Below, piece by piece: positions 19,346 to 44,150 of a stretch of DNA of 64,000 nt. The notes under the pieces are model-generated. The model saw nothing but the letters and a program-made list of their open reading frames with translations, was not told the origin of the DNA and did no database searches. Source of the DNA: Lophius americanus (taxonomy: Eukaryota; Chordata; Actinopteri; Lophiiformes; Lophiidae); the NCBI GenBank assembly GCA_037951165.1, contig JBBDHG010000127.1, forward strand, positions 1,018,001 through 1,082,000. The letters are read 5' to 3'. The translations under genes and the position numbers were made by a program. How positions within the stretch are numbered: position 1 is the first letter of the stretch; the number at the start of each line of letters is the position of its first letter.

Positions 19346-20646
19346 CAACTGTGATACACACAGCCCCACGACGATGCCCTTAACCACCCCCCCGATATTA
19401 ATAATATAATGATATGATTAAAAAACACCCAGAAATGAATGAAGACACTAAACAGAACAACCCCGTACTTAAAAATTCAGTGAATTTTTTGTGAGAGTCA
19501 ACTGCCATAACCTCCAAAATTAGAATCAGAATTAGTTGGACTTCTACTTCAGCGTCTCTGTTCTGCCCACTGGGGCCAAAGCTCCAACCCCAAAGGAACA
19601 TCAGAGGTTTCTAGCATGTCAACCCAGTGCCCAGTAAGAATCCCATCATGCCATTACTTTGTACCACAACTTTGATAATATACAGTCCTGCATTTATCAA
19701 ATGTTCTCACAGGATTTTGTAGTCCAAATGGAATTATTATTGGTTGCCTGATGTAATTTCTCTGAGTGACATCACTGTAATGACATCTAATAATCATCTA
19801 ATAATGGCTCACTCAGAAAAAAATTAATGGCTACTAGTCATTTTGATCAACACTACATTGTTAAAATCACAAAAAATCATGTAAGTTCATGATTCACTTT
19901 GTCCTCTGTTCTATATAAGCATGTAGTAAAGGATGGACGGAACATTTAAATTGTAATGGACATTTTTTGTCAGCTTATTGACTTAATCGAAGAACCAATG
20001 AGTACAAACCTCAACTAAGGCAACTCTACATTCTACATTACGTCATTGGACCTACAAGCAGCATTTTAATGACAGCATGACTTCCTGATTAGGAAAACCT
20101 AGTCCTAGATATTGTATTCACGTTGGTAAGGCTGCTATCTTAATAGTTATTCAAAAACTAATTGTGGTTGTCTTCAGTATCCATCCTTTATCTTCCAAAC
20201 TCATCAAATCCGATCTGTGTTGTCATTTCAACAGAGTGAATTTTCCATCACCTGTTTGAGAGATGGCTTTGTCATTGTGTCATTTCAGTTCAAGTTCATT
20301 TTTCAAATATTTTAGGCACTATCCATGAAGTTCTTTAAAAATAGTTGACTCAGATGATCCTCTGAATCACCAACACAATCTAAAGGATTGTTTCCTGGGC
20401 CTTACTCAACCTTTCCAACACGTTTGATCAAAATAATTCAAGAGCATTTTGAGTAATCATGCTCACAGTCAAACGAACAGACCAAAGCTGGAAAAAGCAT
20501 GACCCCCCCAGTCTAGGTTAAAAGAAATAACAGTTTAGTCTGCAATAAGAATAATGGGTTCATTCCAATAGGATTGCTGTAATGATGATGGCACATTTTA
20601 ACATAGTATGTGCATTAAGCTAGGTAGTACCTTTGAACTCGACAGG

Positions 20647-20787
20647 TTAATGTATACTGTATTTCTAGCTGATTATACGGTGAAATCAAGGTCATTAATA
20701 TTTGAGGTCATTTATTCAAAGAAATACCCCTAAATTCTACACATTGCATCTTTAAATCATATTTCATGTCAAAAAAAAAAACTGACC
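20647..20787 (+). repeat. Second copy of the 17.65 kb segment
   Basis: Matches 17644-17779 at roughly 90 percent by eye (shared TGTATACTGTATTTCTAGCT, AAATACCCCTAAATTCTACA). The similarity continues past the presumed transposon end into TCATATTTCA(C/T)GTCAAAA. Confidence 0.7.
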
Positions 20788-21726
20788 GCAGCCGAAGCAT
20801 CTGCTCTTTTTTCACTTGATAGATAGTGGCTCAAAATGCCAAACAGTCATAGAAAAGGGAAGTAGTGAGAAACAATATTAGCTGCAAAAACCTGGAACTT
20901 TTTTTTTTCTCCAGAAAGATAAGTTTCAAATGCTCTTTATATCCATAAAAGAATATCCTGCATGTCATCGGCTGGCGGAGTCAGTGTGGGTTTTTGTTTA
21001 CTATCCTCTACATGTCAAGAGTGGTCATGTGAGTCGGGCTTATCAGATGGTCATTGTTGTTGGTTTTAAAGGAGACATGACATTGGGATCATGAGATGAC
21101 AGCAGTTTTGCGTATGCTGGCCTCTGAAATGACAATGTCTAACAACCCAGCGAACTTTCACATGATCACACACAGAACGCCCGACTGTTGCTGCGGAAAC
21201 CCGTGTGACCTGTGTCTATGGTTGTGTCCGCTTGTCAGAGAATGCGTTTTCAATGATCATGTATGTGCATGTCGCTCATGAATCTCTTTCTTCCGTGCTG
21301 ATTTGTGTTATATATCCTCGTTGTAAGGCTATATGACACAAATCAAGCCCGGGGGGGGAAGATCCTTTTCATTCAGTTGTTCGACCTAGTGTTGACACAC
21401 TTTCTCACGCTTTGTTTTTCTCAGCCAACATGCATTACACAAACGCTCTAGTCCGCACATGTTATAACATCGCTGTTCTGCTTCTAAAGGAACATTTCAC
21501 CGCCAAATGAAAATTGAATCCTCATCTACTCCCCTCCATATTACTAATATGTCTGGTGAAGCTTCTTTGTCCACAAAATATTTTTGGAGCTTCACTTAAA
21601 AACAGAGTAAAGAGTAAAAAACTACAACAAAGCAAACTAACATTTTTTCATATTTCTTGTTTGACATAATCCAAGTCTTCGGACACCCAGTGGTGCCCAA
21701 TTGATGTGAAAAGACTTAATGTAAAC

Positions 21727-22741
21727 TAGAGCTCAGTTATCGATTGTTTGAGTAATCGAGTATTCTATCGATGATTTTGGCGATTAATCGAGTAATTGAA
21801 TAAGAAATATTGCGTATTGCTATTTTGTTTTTAATTTAATCACTTTTGCTTTTTTCGGGAGCAATAGTAATAAACAAAACAGAAAATACGATAGTTCTAT
21901 TAGATGAACAACCAATTGTTCCCTCTTTTTAAAAGAACAACATGCTTTTATCTTGAATTGTAATAATAACCGTCAGCAATAATAACAAATGAGTTATCTT
22001 ATTAGATATATCCTGTTTTCCAGCGCTTTTTAATTTGTTCCCAGCATCAGTCGGTTGCGACTCCTGGTGGTTTTCCTTGGATGTGTTTCTACAGTTCATT
22101 ATTTCTTACTTTCCCATTTCTTTTTTTAAGAGTTTGTATTAAAAATAAACTCTCTGCTGTGATCTAGATCTCAATTTGAAAAGGGGTGTTACAGTGGAGT
22201 ATGTCTTGTGATTTTATTCGGAATAAGGGGGTAATGTTTAAAACACACATTCAACGGCCGCCCACTAATCTATCTGTCAGTCTTTGTCTGACTTTTTAAC
22301 CTCCCCAAATTTGAGTTAGAGTGAGCATCTGTTTAAACTCAAAGATAGGTTATTCTCCTCGTTTATCTCCTTACACTGTGAGGGATGTGTGTCCTTGGAG
22401 ACGCCGGCCCGTTGGGTGACAAGGGAGAGGAGATGAGGTGACCTGGAACGATCATAATAATAACTTAACTTGCCCGGGGTTAGCAGGCTACCGGCGGATA
22501 GTACGGGACGATCTTGGCCATCCCTGTTGAGTGTCGCGCCACTGTGAGTATCCGTTTCCGTATTTATCGGACAGCCATTCATTGTTTGAGGTGTGTAGGT
22601 GCGTGTATGTGACATGGTTAGGTGCGGGCGCAGCACGCCACAACACAGTTTCCTAAATAGCAGTCCCGATTTAAGCGATTTGCCTCAAGGATTTTTATTA
22701 ATTGAGTTTTACGAATTATTCTAGGAATCGTTTCAGCCCTA
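21727..22741. mobile_element. hAT-like degenerate element (~1 kb)
   Basis: The left end TAGAGCTCAGTTATCGATTG is followed by repeated TAATCGAGTA-type sequence. The right end, read in reverse, is TAGGGCTGAAACGATTCCTA, followed by similar TCGAGTAAT-like decay. Such ends are common in fish hAT-derived repeats. The interior contains no intact transposase. Confidence 0.45.
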
Positions 22742-23039
22742 CCCCAGGAACATAGCAAATTAAGAAGCTAACATTAGCAGAGCGGCTAAAGCTAACAGGA
22801 GCTCAGAGCCAGCCACAAGAACTGAAGTTCTTGAACAAAGCTAAAATATAAGGTTTTGAACGAGGCTTGCAAAGTTTTATTTTCACTTCAACATGTCATA
22901 ACGTTGGTTAAACAAATGAACGGCAGGGAGGATGGAGGATACATTCATTTCAACAGGTCAGAATACATGCAAATTACACAACGTCAACCAGCCTTGTCGC
23001 TTTGACTGAAATCCTTGAAAAATAAGAGAAATCAAAATA

Positions 23040-23170
23040 CATTACTGATTATCATTTTTAAACTTGAATGGAAAAAAAATCGTATCGGCCAGAATCGGTG
23101 TGGGCCATACTTATAAAGGTCGGTGATCATTGATCGGCCAAGAAAATTGCAATCGGTGCGCTACTGCATA
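23040..23170. repeat. Interspersed repeat fragment with CGGTGATCATTGATCGG
   Basis: Contains ATCGTATCGGCCAGAATCGG and GGTCGGTGATCATTGATCGG, a pattern seen in fish hAT-type repeats. No coding capacity. Confidence 0.4.
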
Positions 23171-24779
23171 AGACATCATTGTAAAACCCTGTCATGATAT
23201 TACAGCATGACTTGGTTCAATATGTTGTAACCATTTCATGACACGACTAAATCTCCTCCTTCAGCAACTGGGGAAACTGTAAAATTAGAGGCTGGTTTGG
23301 AGAATGTCACACAGATATGGCCAGTCCTCCGTGAGATAATGAGCTATTACTGTCACATAGTGTCTGAATCCACTGCTCGGGAAGTTTGTGCCTGCAAGTT
23401 AGTCCGTCCTACTGTACTCAAACTTTACTGAAGCTGAAAAAAACATAATTACTGAGTCACATCTCCTGGTTCTAGTGTGTTGAACAGATAACAGAAGCCG
23501 TCGTCTTTCACTAAAGTTTCTGGTTGTAGGTCTTAGCACATGAAGTAGAGGATGGATGAATTAGAAAGTAGTCTTTTTGCAAGCTAAGAGTGTCCACTGT
23601 TTTTCTTTGGCTTATCTGAGGCACTTCATCAGATATGGAACTTTGCTGCCCTCAGCTAACGCCATCTCCCTGTTGTAGTGTCAGAACCCTCATGTTCGTA
23701 GTATTCAGAGGTATTTCATACACCAGCACTTGGCGTCCCTTCATCATTACAGAAAATCCTAAATAGGTCCACACGTTTATTTTACATGTTGACGAAGCTT
23801 GCCATCTTTGTTTGACCATCCTCTTCTTGGGAAACTCCGTAGCATCATCTATTGGATTGTAATGCAACAAATTTTACTATTGTAGTATTCTGACTACACT
23901 CTACAAGCTGCATCAAGTTATTTCACATTTATTTTTTTGTGTTTTTTATTGTTATACAAGCTCCCATTGTCCTTGGTTGTTTTGGAGATGGCTGCAACAT
24001 TGTTTCGGCTCCTCCAGAAATGTTAAGAGGACTTCACCTAACTTTCAATTCACATGGTGGTATATAGTGACTAAAATTACATTTTATTTTTTTGTGAATT
24101 GAATAGTATTTTGGTCATTTTCTTACTCTGTTCCCATTTGTCTTAATCTGTTCCCATTTATCATAGTAATACCTTTAAGAACTTCCTCAAAACGCTTGAT
24201 CTCTCATGGCTAAGTGTTGTAATGAGGTTTAACCCCTACTCCTGATGAATACTAGCGCCTTGGTTATAATGTGTCTTTAGCCAGAGGAATTTTTCTATGC
24301 AAATCAATGATGTTCTGTGTTTGATTTTCCCAAGAGTTGAATTACGTTATGGTCTTTTTTTCTAAAAGACTTAACATGTGAGGCCTACAGCTAGATCACT
24401 GTCTAGCAGGGAATGAAGGGTCCCTTTGCTTTGTAAAGATACACACAGACAGACATACACTCCGAACTGTTGAATAGAGCCGGGTACAGGGTGGGAAAGT
24501 TTATTCAGCCAACACTGGCTTAATTCTGCATCCGTATTCCCAAGCACAAACGGGAGTTTAGTACCACAAACTATGTTTGTCTGCCCTAGATTGAAGATAG
24601 AGGATCAATTAAACAAACGGAATATATGATTGTGAAAATACAATAAATATGATCATTTTATGATCATTAATCATAATGAAGATCTCTGAAATATTTCAGC
24701 CTCATATCTTTAACAGTTTTTGAGATAACTTGTGAAGTTTACAATACTTTGTGGCAAGTGTGCATTTTGCATTAAGGGC

Positions 24780-25050
24780 CATAATGCCACTAAAAATAGC
24801 TGATCATGGATCATCAAGACCTACAGTTATGCAGATCCTCTGAACCAGTCATCAGATGTTGGCCCTCATCAAAGTTGCTCAGATCCTTACGGTTGCCGAT
24901 TTTTCCTGGTTCCAACTCATCAAATCAGTGGAAAAAAGTTCACTTGTCGCCTAGTACATCCCATCCACAAACGGCACCATTCTATTGAAATAATCGTTGT
25001 GATTGTGACTTCAACCATTGTGACAATGGTTATAATGTTATGGCTGATAT
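24780..25050. repeat. Mariner-like repeat fragment
   Basis: Ends with ATAATGTTATGGCTGATAT. Its interior (TTTTTCCTGGTTCCAACTCA) is shared with 45.36-45.50 kb in hmmr intron 4, which also ends AATGTTATGGCTGATTAG. These ends resemble the terminal sequence of a widespread Tc1/mariner-type fish repeat. Confidence 0.45.
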
Positions 25051-26148
25051 ATGTATATGTCAGTCGCTTTTCTGCGCCAATTCACTGACCTGTCCTCACC
25101 TCAAGTATCCTTGGCATGGAGTCTCGCAGTATACTTTGCACAAGTAGCCTTTGTTTGTATTACCTTTGGCAGGAAACTCATTCCACTTCCTCCTCACTTC
25201 ATTTGTGTTCTTGTTGATCTGTCGGTACATGGGAGGATGATCAACGGCGTGACTCAGTCTATGTACGATGTAGGAAAACTTGATCTACATAAGATCTCGT
25301 AAACAGTTTTATCCACATGCTCACTGTCTATTTGTGACAAGGAGGACAAACACAGCCACGTTTTACTCTCGTCCACCTCAATCCTCTAAGCTGTTTGGCC
25401 TCTGGTCCTTCCAATTGTGCTCTCTGTCTACAAATATATATCATGATTGCCCTCTTCCATGCCAGACGTTGAAAACACATTTCTCATAGGCGCGTGATAT
25501 ATGGGTCCTTGCAGCCACACTGATTGGGTTGAGCTGGGATTTCATAAAGATGAGAAAGTGGTCACTACAGAGATTTTTCATAGTTGTCCAGCCGTTTAAT
25601 TCAGGAATTATTTCAACTGTGGGTTTCTGAGAAGTGCGTACACATTATTTGCCAACACATATCATCAAATAGTAATTACTTCATTAATAGAGATATACAA
25701 TATAGACTTGTGTTAAGTTTCACTGCGGCTAGGGGGCCTTTCTGCTTTTGCAATGTAGTACATTCTGTGCTGGTCAGACATTACTCACTGCCAGATTGCT
25801 CCCAACCTCGCTCACATTAATGACATTTCCAGGTCTTGGTATTTCAAGAGGTCTTTGCTTCAAATATGCCTCTAGTCAAACAGAAAGGTTGAACAAAAAC
25901 AGTGGGGGGCTCTACCTTGTACTTCCTCTGAGCTTTAGTCTTATATTGCCATAGAGTGAAGCGGAGAGGATACAGCTGCCGAGAAAAGCAGACATAGGCG
26001 TGCAAAACCTACTTTCGGTTTTCAAAAATTCAGGAAATGATGCTGATTAGACGTTCAAAGAGAATATGAGGCATATTTCTTCAAAGAAAGATCACGTGAC
26101 TAGCATTTGAACTGTATCAGGTCCCATCTGCCACTAATTTGATCCGTT

Positions 26149-26242
26149 GATTATTGTCTACAACATAGACAATAATCTGATTATTATTGTCTCACGGCTG
26201 TGTTGATTTATTGTCTACAACATAAATCAACACAGCAGTGAG
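26149..26242. repeat. Two adjacent hairpins sharing one core
   Basis: Hairpin 1 (26149-26177): GATTATTGTCTA, loop CAACA, TAGACAATAATC, 12 bp perfect. Hairpin 2 (26191-26242): 21-bp arms 26191-26211 and 26222-26242 with one mismatch around a 10-base loop. Both contain TTATTGTCTACAACATA. Confidence 0.85.
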
Positions 26243-27223
26243 AAAATGCAACTATAGTTTCCCTAGTGTATTAAAGTATGTCTTCTGTTAAGAACAGGTT
26301 TACTGTCATACAGAGCAGTACTGGAATTGTTAAATAGATTGGACCTTTCCTTTTAATAAAAAAAAAACAAGCAAAAAATTAGCAATTAGGGACTTTATGA
26401 GAAAAAAAAAGTATTTAATTTAAATGCTCATTCATTTAAATGTTTTTTGACACGTATCACTGTCGTACATACTAAACGTTGTGTCAGGACAACTAATGAA
26501 CCAGCAACAGGGTCACGATCCTCCATCCCTCATACCTCGATCCCTTTAGGCTCCAGTAAGGAAGCATCGACTTACATCTCAGACTTCTTTGGTTCTTCCC
26601 TGCAATATGCCCTGTCCTCCCATCCTTTTTCATGAAAATCCATCCAGTAGCTTCTGTATTATCCTGCTAATGGACAAACAAAGTGCCTCCTTCTCACCAC
26701 AGGACGCCAACAGCAACACGGGCTGCGAGCAGCCATCACTGCCCTGCTGAACGTACCCACACTACTGATGTTGGTTATCAAATAAGTAGTCGGTGGATCT
26801 CGCATCTCACTTGATATTCAGCTCCCTACCTGAGGCTACCTCTGTCAGTGAATCATCAATCATTTATCTGGTTTTAATCATTTACTAATTGCCACCGGCT
26901 ATTAAATCTATTTCAAGTACTCTGATTATTATTTTCCATACCCTCTTAGTTACATCATAAATGGCTAATTTAATGTCACTCAATTTCTGTTTATGTAGTT
27001 TTTCCTGACCAAACCATATTTTTCTATTTCATCAAATGTTCCACCCAGTCTCTCAGTGTTCCCCCTGATGACTCCCTGGCATATAAACACACCTGATTCC
27101 ACAATTATGCCACAATTGGCATCTTTTCTGACTTTCTGTAATGAAACGTCTCTACGTTCTTATCTTATATCATCACTCTCTTCTTTTCAGACTGGCTTGT
27201 AGTGTGAGTGACACTTTGTTGCC

Positions 27224-40924
<13,701 letters not shown>

Positions 40925-40928
40925 AATG

Positions 40929-40959
<31 letters not shown>

Positions 40960-42345
40960 ATGCATGAATTATTTTAGTCCTTCTGATACACACCTGTGTG
41001 TTTGACCACTTACACAAAGCCAACAGTTCAGCCCATAAAATGCCTTCTGGAATTTGGAGGGGAGATCCGGGACAAATTAAATTCTAACATTTAAATGAAT
41101 TTGAACCTAGGACTAATTATTAAGAGATCTTTTAATGACATAAAGAAAACATGCTGCCCCTAACAGCACTAGCAAAGGCACCAGTACAGCTCTGCTGCCA
41201 TTCTGTGGGTCCTCTATTACAGCGCCAACCTGTTTAATGTGTAACATTTCACACTCTCATTATACTTACGCAGATAATAATTGGGTCTGCCCATGTTCAT
41301 GATGTCAAGTGATCCATACTTACTTTTTATTCACCTGCTGGCTTTCAACGGAATGACGGTACATCACAGTTTTGATTTTCTTCAGTTCATCACTTCAGGT
41401 GTCTTTGCTTCGTCTTGGCACATTGTCATTCGGTACCAGCTCCACTGTAAATCTCACTGTTAAACTAAGTGGCGTGTTGAGTGTCGTAGTCGTTATTGTT
41501 TTTTATTCTGAATATTTTCATTTACACATCCTTGATAGAATACCGGAAACCTCATGAACTGTTTTTTTTTTCTCTTTCTCTGTGACTGTTGGAAAGATTT
41601 TTATATTCTGTACATGAATACAGTGCTTTTATTCACATTTTTGGAAAATGACGCATCTTCCCCAGGGCTACATGGGCTTTCTTTTTTTCATGAGTGAAAA
41701 AACAACAACCACGAATGAATCCAGATAAGAAAATACCTCTACGTTGTTTAAAGACAGTCGTGTACAAGGTTAACCTCTTTGAGTGTGAATTGATGATGTT
41801 GGCCCTGTGAACAACTCGGCTCATAAAGGAGAAGAAAATCCTAACTCAATGTCATTTATAATCTAACGGCAGTTTCCTGTATATAGTCAGTATTTACTAT
41901 AGTTGGACATATGCTTTAGATTTAGCAGTGGTATCGAAAATTTGCATTATTTGAGCCTATTTTTTTAACCCATCCCCCAAACGGTCCGATGATATTTTTT
42001 TTCTGCTTTGTTTTGATGAAAAATTTCTTTTGTAACTTTAGTGTCTTTTTATCATATTTATTCAACTCAGATTTTTCTGTTCATTTAATGGTTAATCTAG
42101 TTAAAAAAAAAAAAAAGAAGAAGCTACCAATGTATCTCAGAACCTTAGCATGGCGAGTGTAATTTATTGTCATCGATGGCTCCATTTGTGACATGAGGCT
42201 TTGTTTATTATACTGTTGTACAAGTGACCATGTTTTGAAGTACAAAAAAAGTTTAAGAAAAAGAATATAAAATTTACAACAATGGTCCTGCAAAGCATTT
42301 GAAATTCTGTTGTATTTCCATGAAATAAAAAAATGTTTAAATGAA
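40925..42345 (+). other. cyfip2: cyfip2 3' UTR, poly(A) signal at 42324-42329
   Basis: Begins with a (CA)n tract at about 40930-40953. The AATAAA at 42324-42329 is followed by a GT-rich stretch (GGCGGCTGTTGTTTC), so a 1.4 kb 3' UTR is likely. Confidence 0.6.
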
Positions 42346-43880
42346 AAAAGGCGGCTGTTGTTTCACCGTCAGTGGCTTCTAGGTTCCGCTTAAACTCAGT
42401 CTGAATATTGGAGATACAAAAACATTTCAGGAGATTTAAAAATGTCTATTCTGATATAAGTATGTAGGAAACAAGTAAGTACGATATGATATGAAACACA
42501 ACCTGTATTTTGTACCTCGTGAACTCATAAGTTTGCTTTATTTATCAATAACAAAAAAAGGAAACGCCAAAAAAAGGAAAGGAAGTGTAGTACAGCTGGA
42601 TCATCCTGCATTCTACACAGCAGTTTAGTTCACATGTCAATTCATATGAGTAAAAAGTTAGTTAAGCCCTAAGTAGTTTAAATATGATCTATTACAGTAA
42701 AATAATATACTGTTTATACAAGATGGACCTTGTATAGAATCATATGAGCCAATTTGGACACAATCGAACATATTGTGGGTTGTAAGAGTCAATAAACTGT
42801 GTGAAATATGAACATTACAGTCAAATTTGAGAACTACAAGATAGATATCGTGGCAGAGAATCGGACCAATGGTTGGTAAGTTTTGAAAGTGAAGACATTT
42901 TGTGGCACCCCTTGAACAGCTAAAATGCCGTTATTGTCACGACATGGTCGGTTGGATCAATAAATGACAAACTCCAATGCCTCTCGGCTTCAAACCTTCA
43001 TCAGGGGCTCCCTCGAAACAAATAATGGAAAAGGAAACTAGTCAACCCCAAAGGCAATAACGATTTCTTTTTAGCTATTTCCAGCCAGCCAGAAAAACAA
43101 AACAAAACTGAAAGAATAGATAGAGAAAACTATGGCAAGTGTATGGAAAGTATAATACATAGAGGTTAATAAACAATAATAATTATAATATAGTGACACG
43201 TGGAGGAGCGATAAACTGAAATATGAATAAATAAAAATATTCTGGTATCACATTAGTGATAATTTTAATTTGAACAGATGTGCATCTTAAATTCAATCCT
43301 AAATTCTTCATATGATGGGTGAAAGGTTGGACCTAAATCATTTGGTCTTATTTTGAACATGACATTGCCCATCTAGAGTAAATATGTTGACAGTCAGCTG
43401 AACATTATGGTATTTTAATCTAATAATACAGTATTACTTATATGGCTTCCAATTTAATTATGTGATTAGTTTGTTACAATATAAGCCTCAACTTTTTACC
43501 AGGATCCTGATATGTGCATGACAAATATATGTAGATGAAACCATTCTACTTCCATCAATGCCATTAAGAAGGAAAGCAGATTCCAGTTACTCCCATAATG
43601 GTTGAAATAAGTTGAAGAATTCCTCAAGGATTAACATTAATTAAGCATTTCTGTCTTTATAGATAACAGGGAAGGTTCAAGAGTTTAGAAATTCTTAATA
43701 ACTTAGAAATTGAGCTTCATAATTTGTGTGAAAGAAAAAATAAGATTTTTTTTTTGTCAAACCAATATTCTAAAAATATAATTTATTCTTTTAAATTATG
43801 TTTTCATTGTTATGTCTTGAATGAGCGCTTTGAGTGGTCGAGCAGACTAGACATGCGCTATAAAAGTACGGCCCATTTAT
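42346..43880. other. cyfip2-hmmr spacer with repeat relics
   Basis: No gene. 42.66-42.96 kb is a diverged member of the repeat at 11.8 kb (ATATGATCTATTACAGTAAA, then CAATTTGGACACAATCGAAC). On the minus strand near 42.96-43.03 kb, CCTGATGAAGGTTTGAAGCC resembles the tail of Penelope-like elements, but that match is weak. Confidence 0.4.
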
Positions 43881-44150
43881 CATTTACCAATGATGACGAG
43901 GATGGCGTGATGACGTCGCCGAAAACTAAATGCCTACTGGCCAATCAAAACTGTTCGCTTGATTTACAACAATAAGGAGGCGGATGTCATTACGTCAACC
44001 GAAAACTAAATCCCTATTGGACGGATTTACGTAAATCAACGCTTGACGTTATTTTGAAATTTCAGCGGGGTAGAATTTGTTGTGTACGTCACCCGGAGCT
44101 GCGCTGCAGCACTGTCAAGACGCTTGGAAAGTCAAAATTTGAGATTAGTT
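43880..44150 (+). promoter_or_regulatory. hmmr: hmmr promoter: CCAAT boxes, CRE and CHR-like element
   Basis: CCAAT at 43887-43891 and 43941-43945 and an inverted CCAAT (ATTGG 44016-44020); a CRE-like TGACGTCG at 43911-43918; TTTGAA (CHR-like) at 44053-44058, about 95 bp before the ATG. The block (A/T)CGTC-(G/A)(C/A)CGAAAACTAAA occurs twice (about 43913 and 43993). CCAAT boxes plus a CHR near the start fit a G2/M gene controlled by NF-Y and DREAM/MuvB. Functional reading is inferred. Confidence 0.55.

Larger units (their letters stand above)
18261..27190 (+). other. cyfip2: cyfip2 intron 1, repeat-rich
   Basis: About 9 kb without a coding exon I can support on either strand. It contains interspersed repeats at 19.04-19.35, 20.65-20.79, 21.73-22.74, 23.04-23.17 and 24.78-25.05 kb and a pair of hairpins at 26.15-26.24 kb. 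In human, FNDC9 is nested antisense in CYFIP2; I saw no FNDC9-like frame here. Confidence 0.45.

Noticed and set aside
22316..22636. 106-codon minus-strand frame inside the hAT-like element
   Set aside because: No transposase motif or BED/dimerisation domain; looks like decayed transposon interior.
42930..43080. A second Penelope-like element
   Set aside because: Only a short CCTGATGAAGG...GCCGA-like string matches; not enough to annotate as a separate element.
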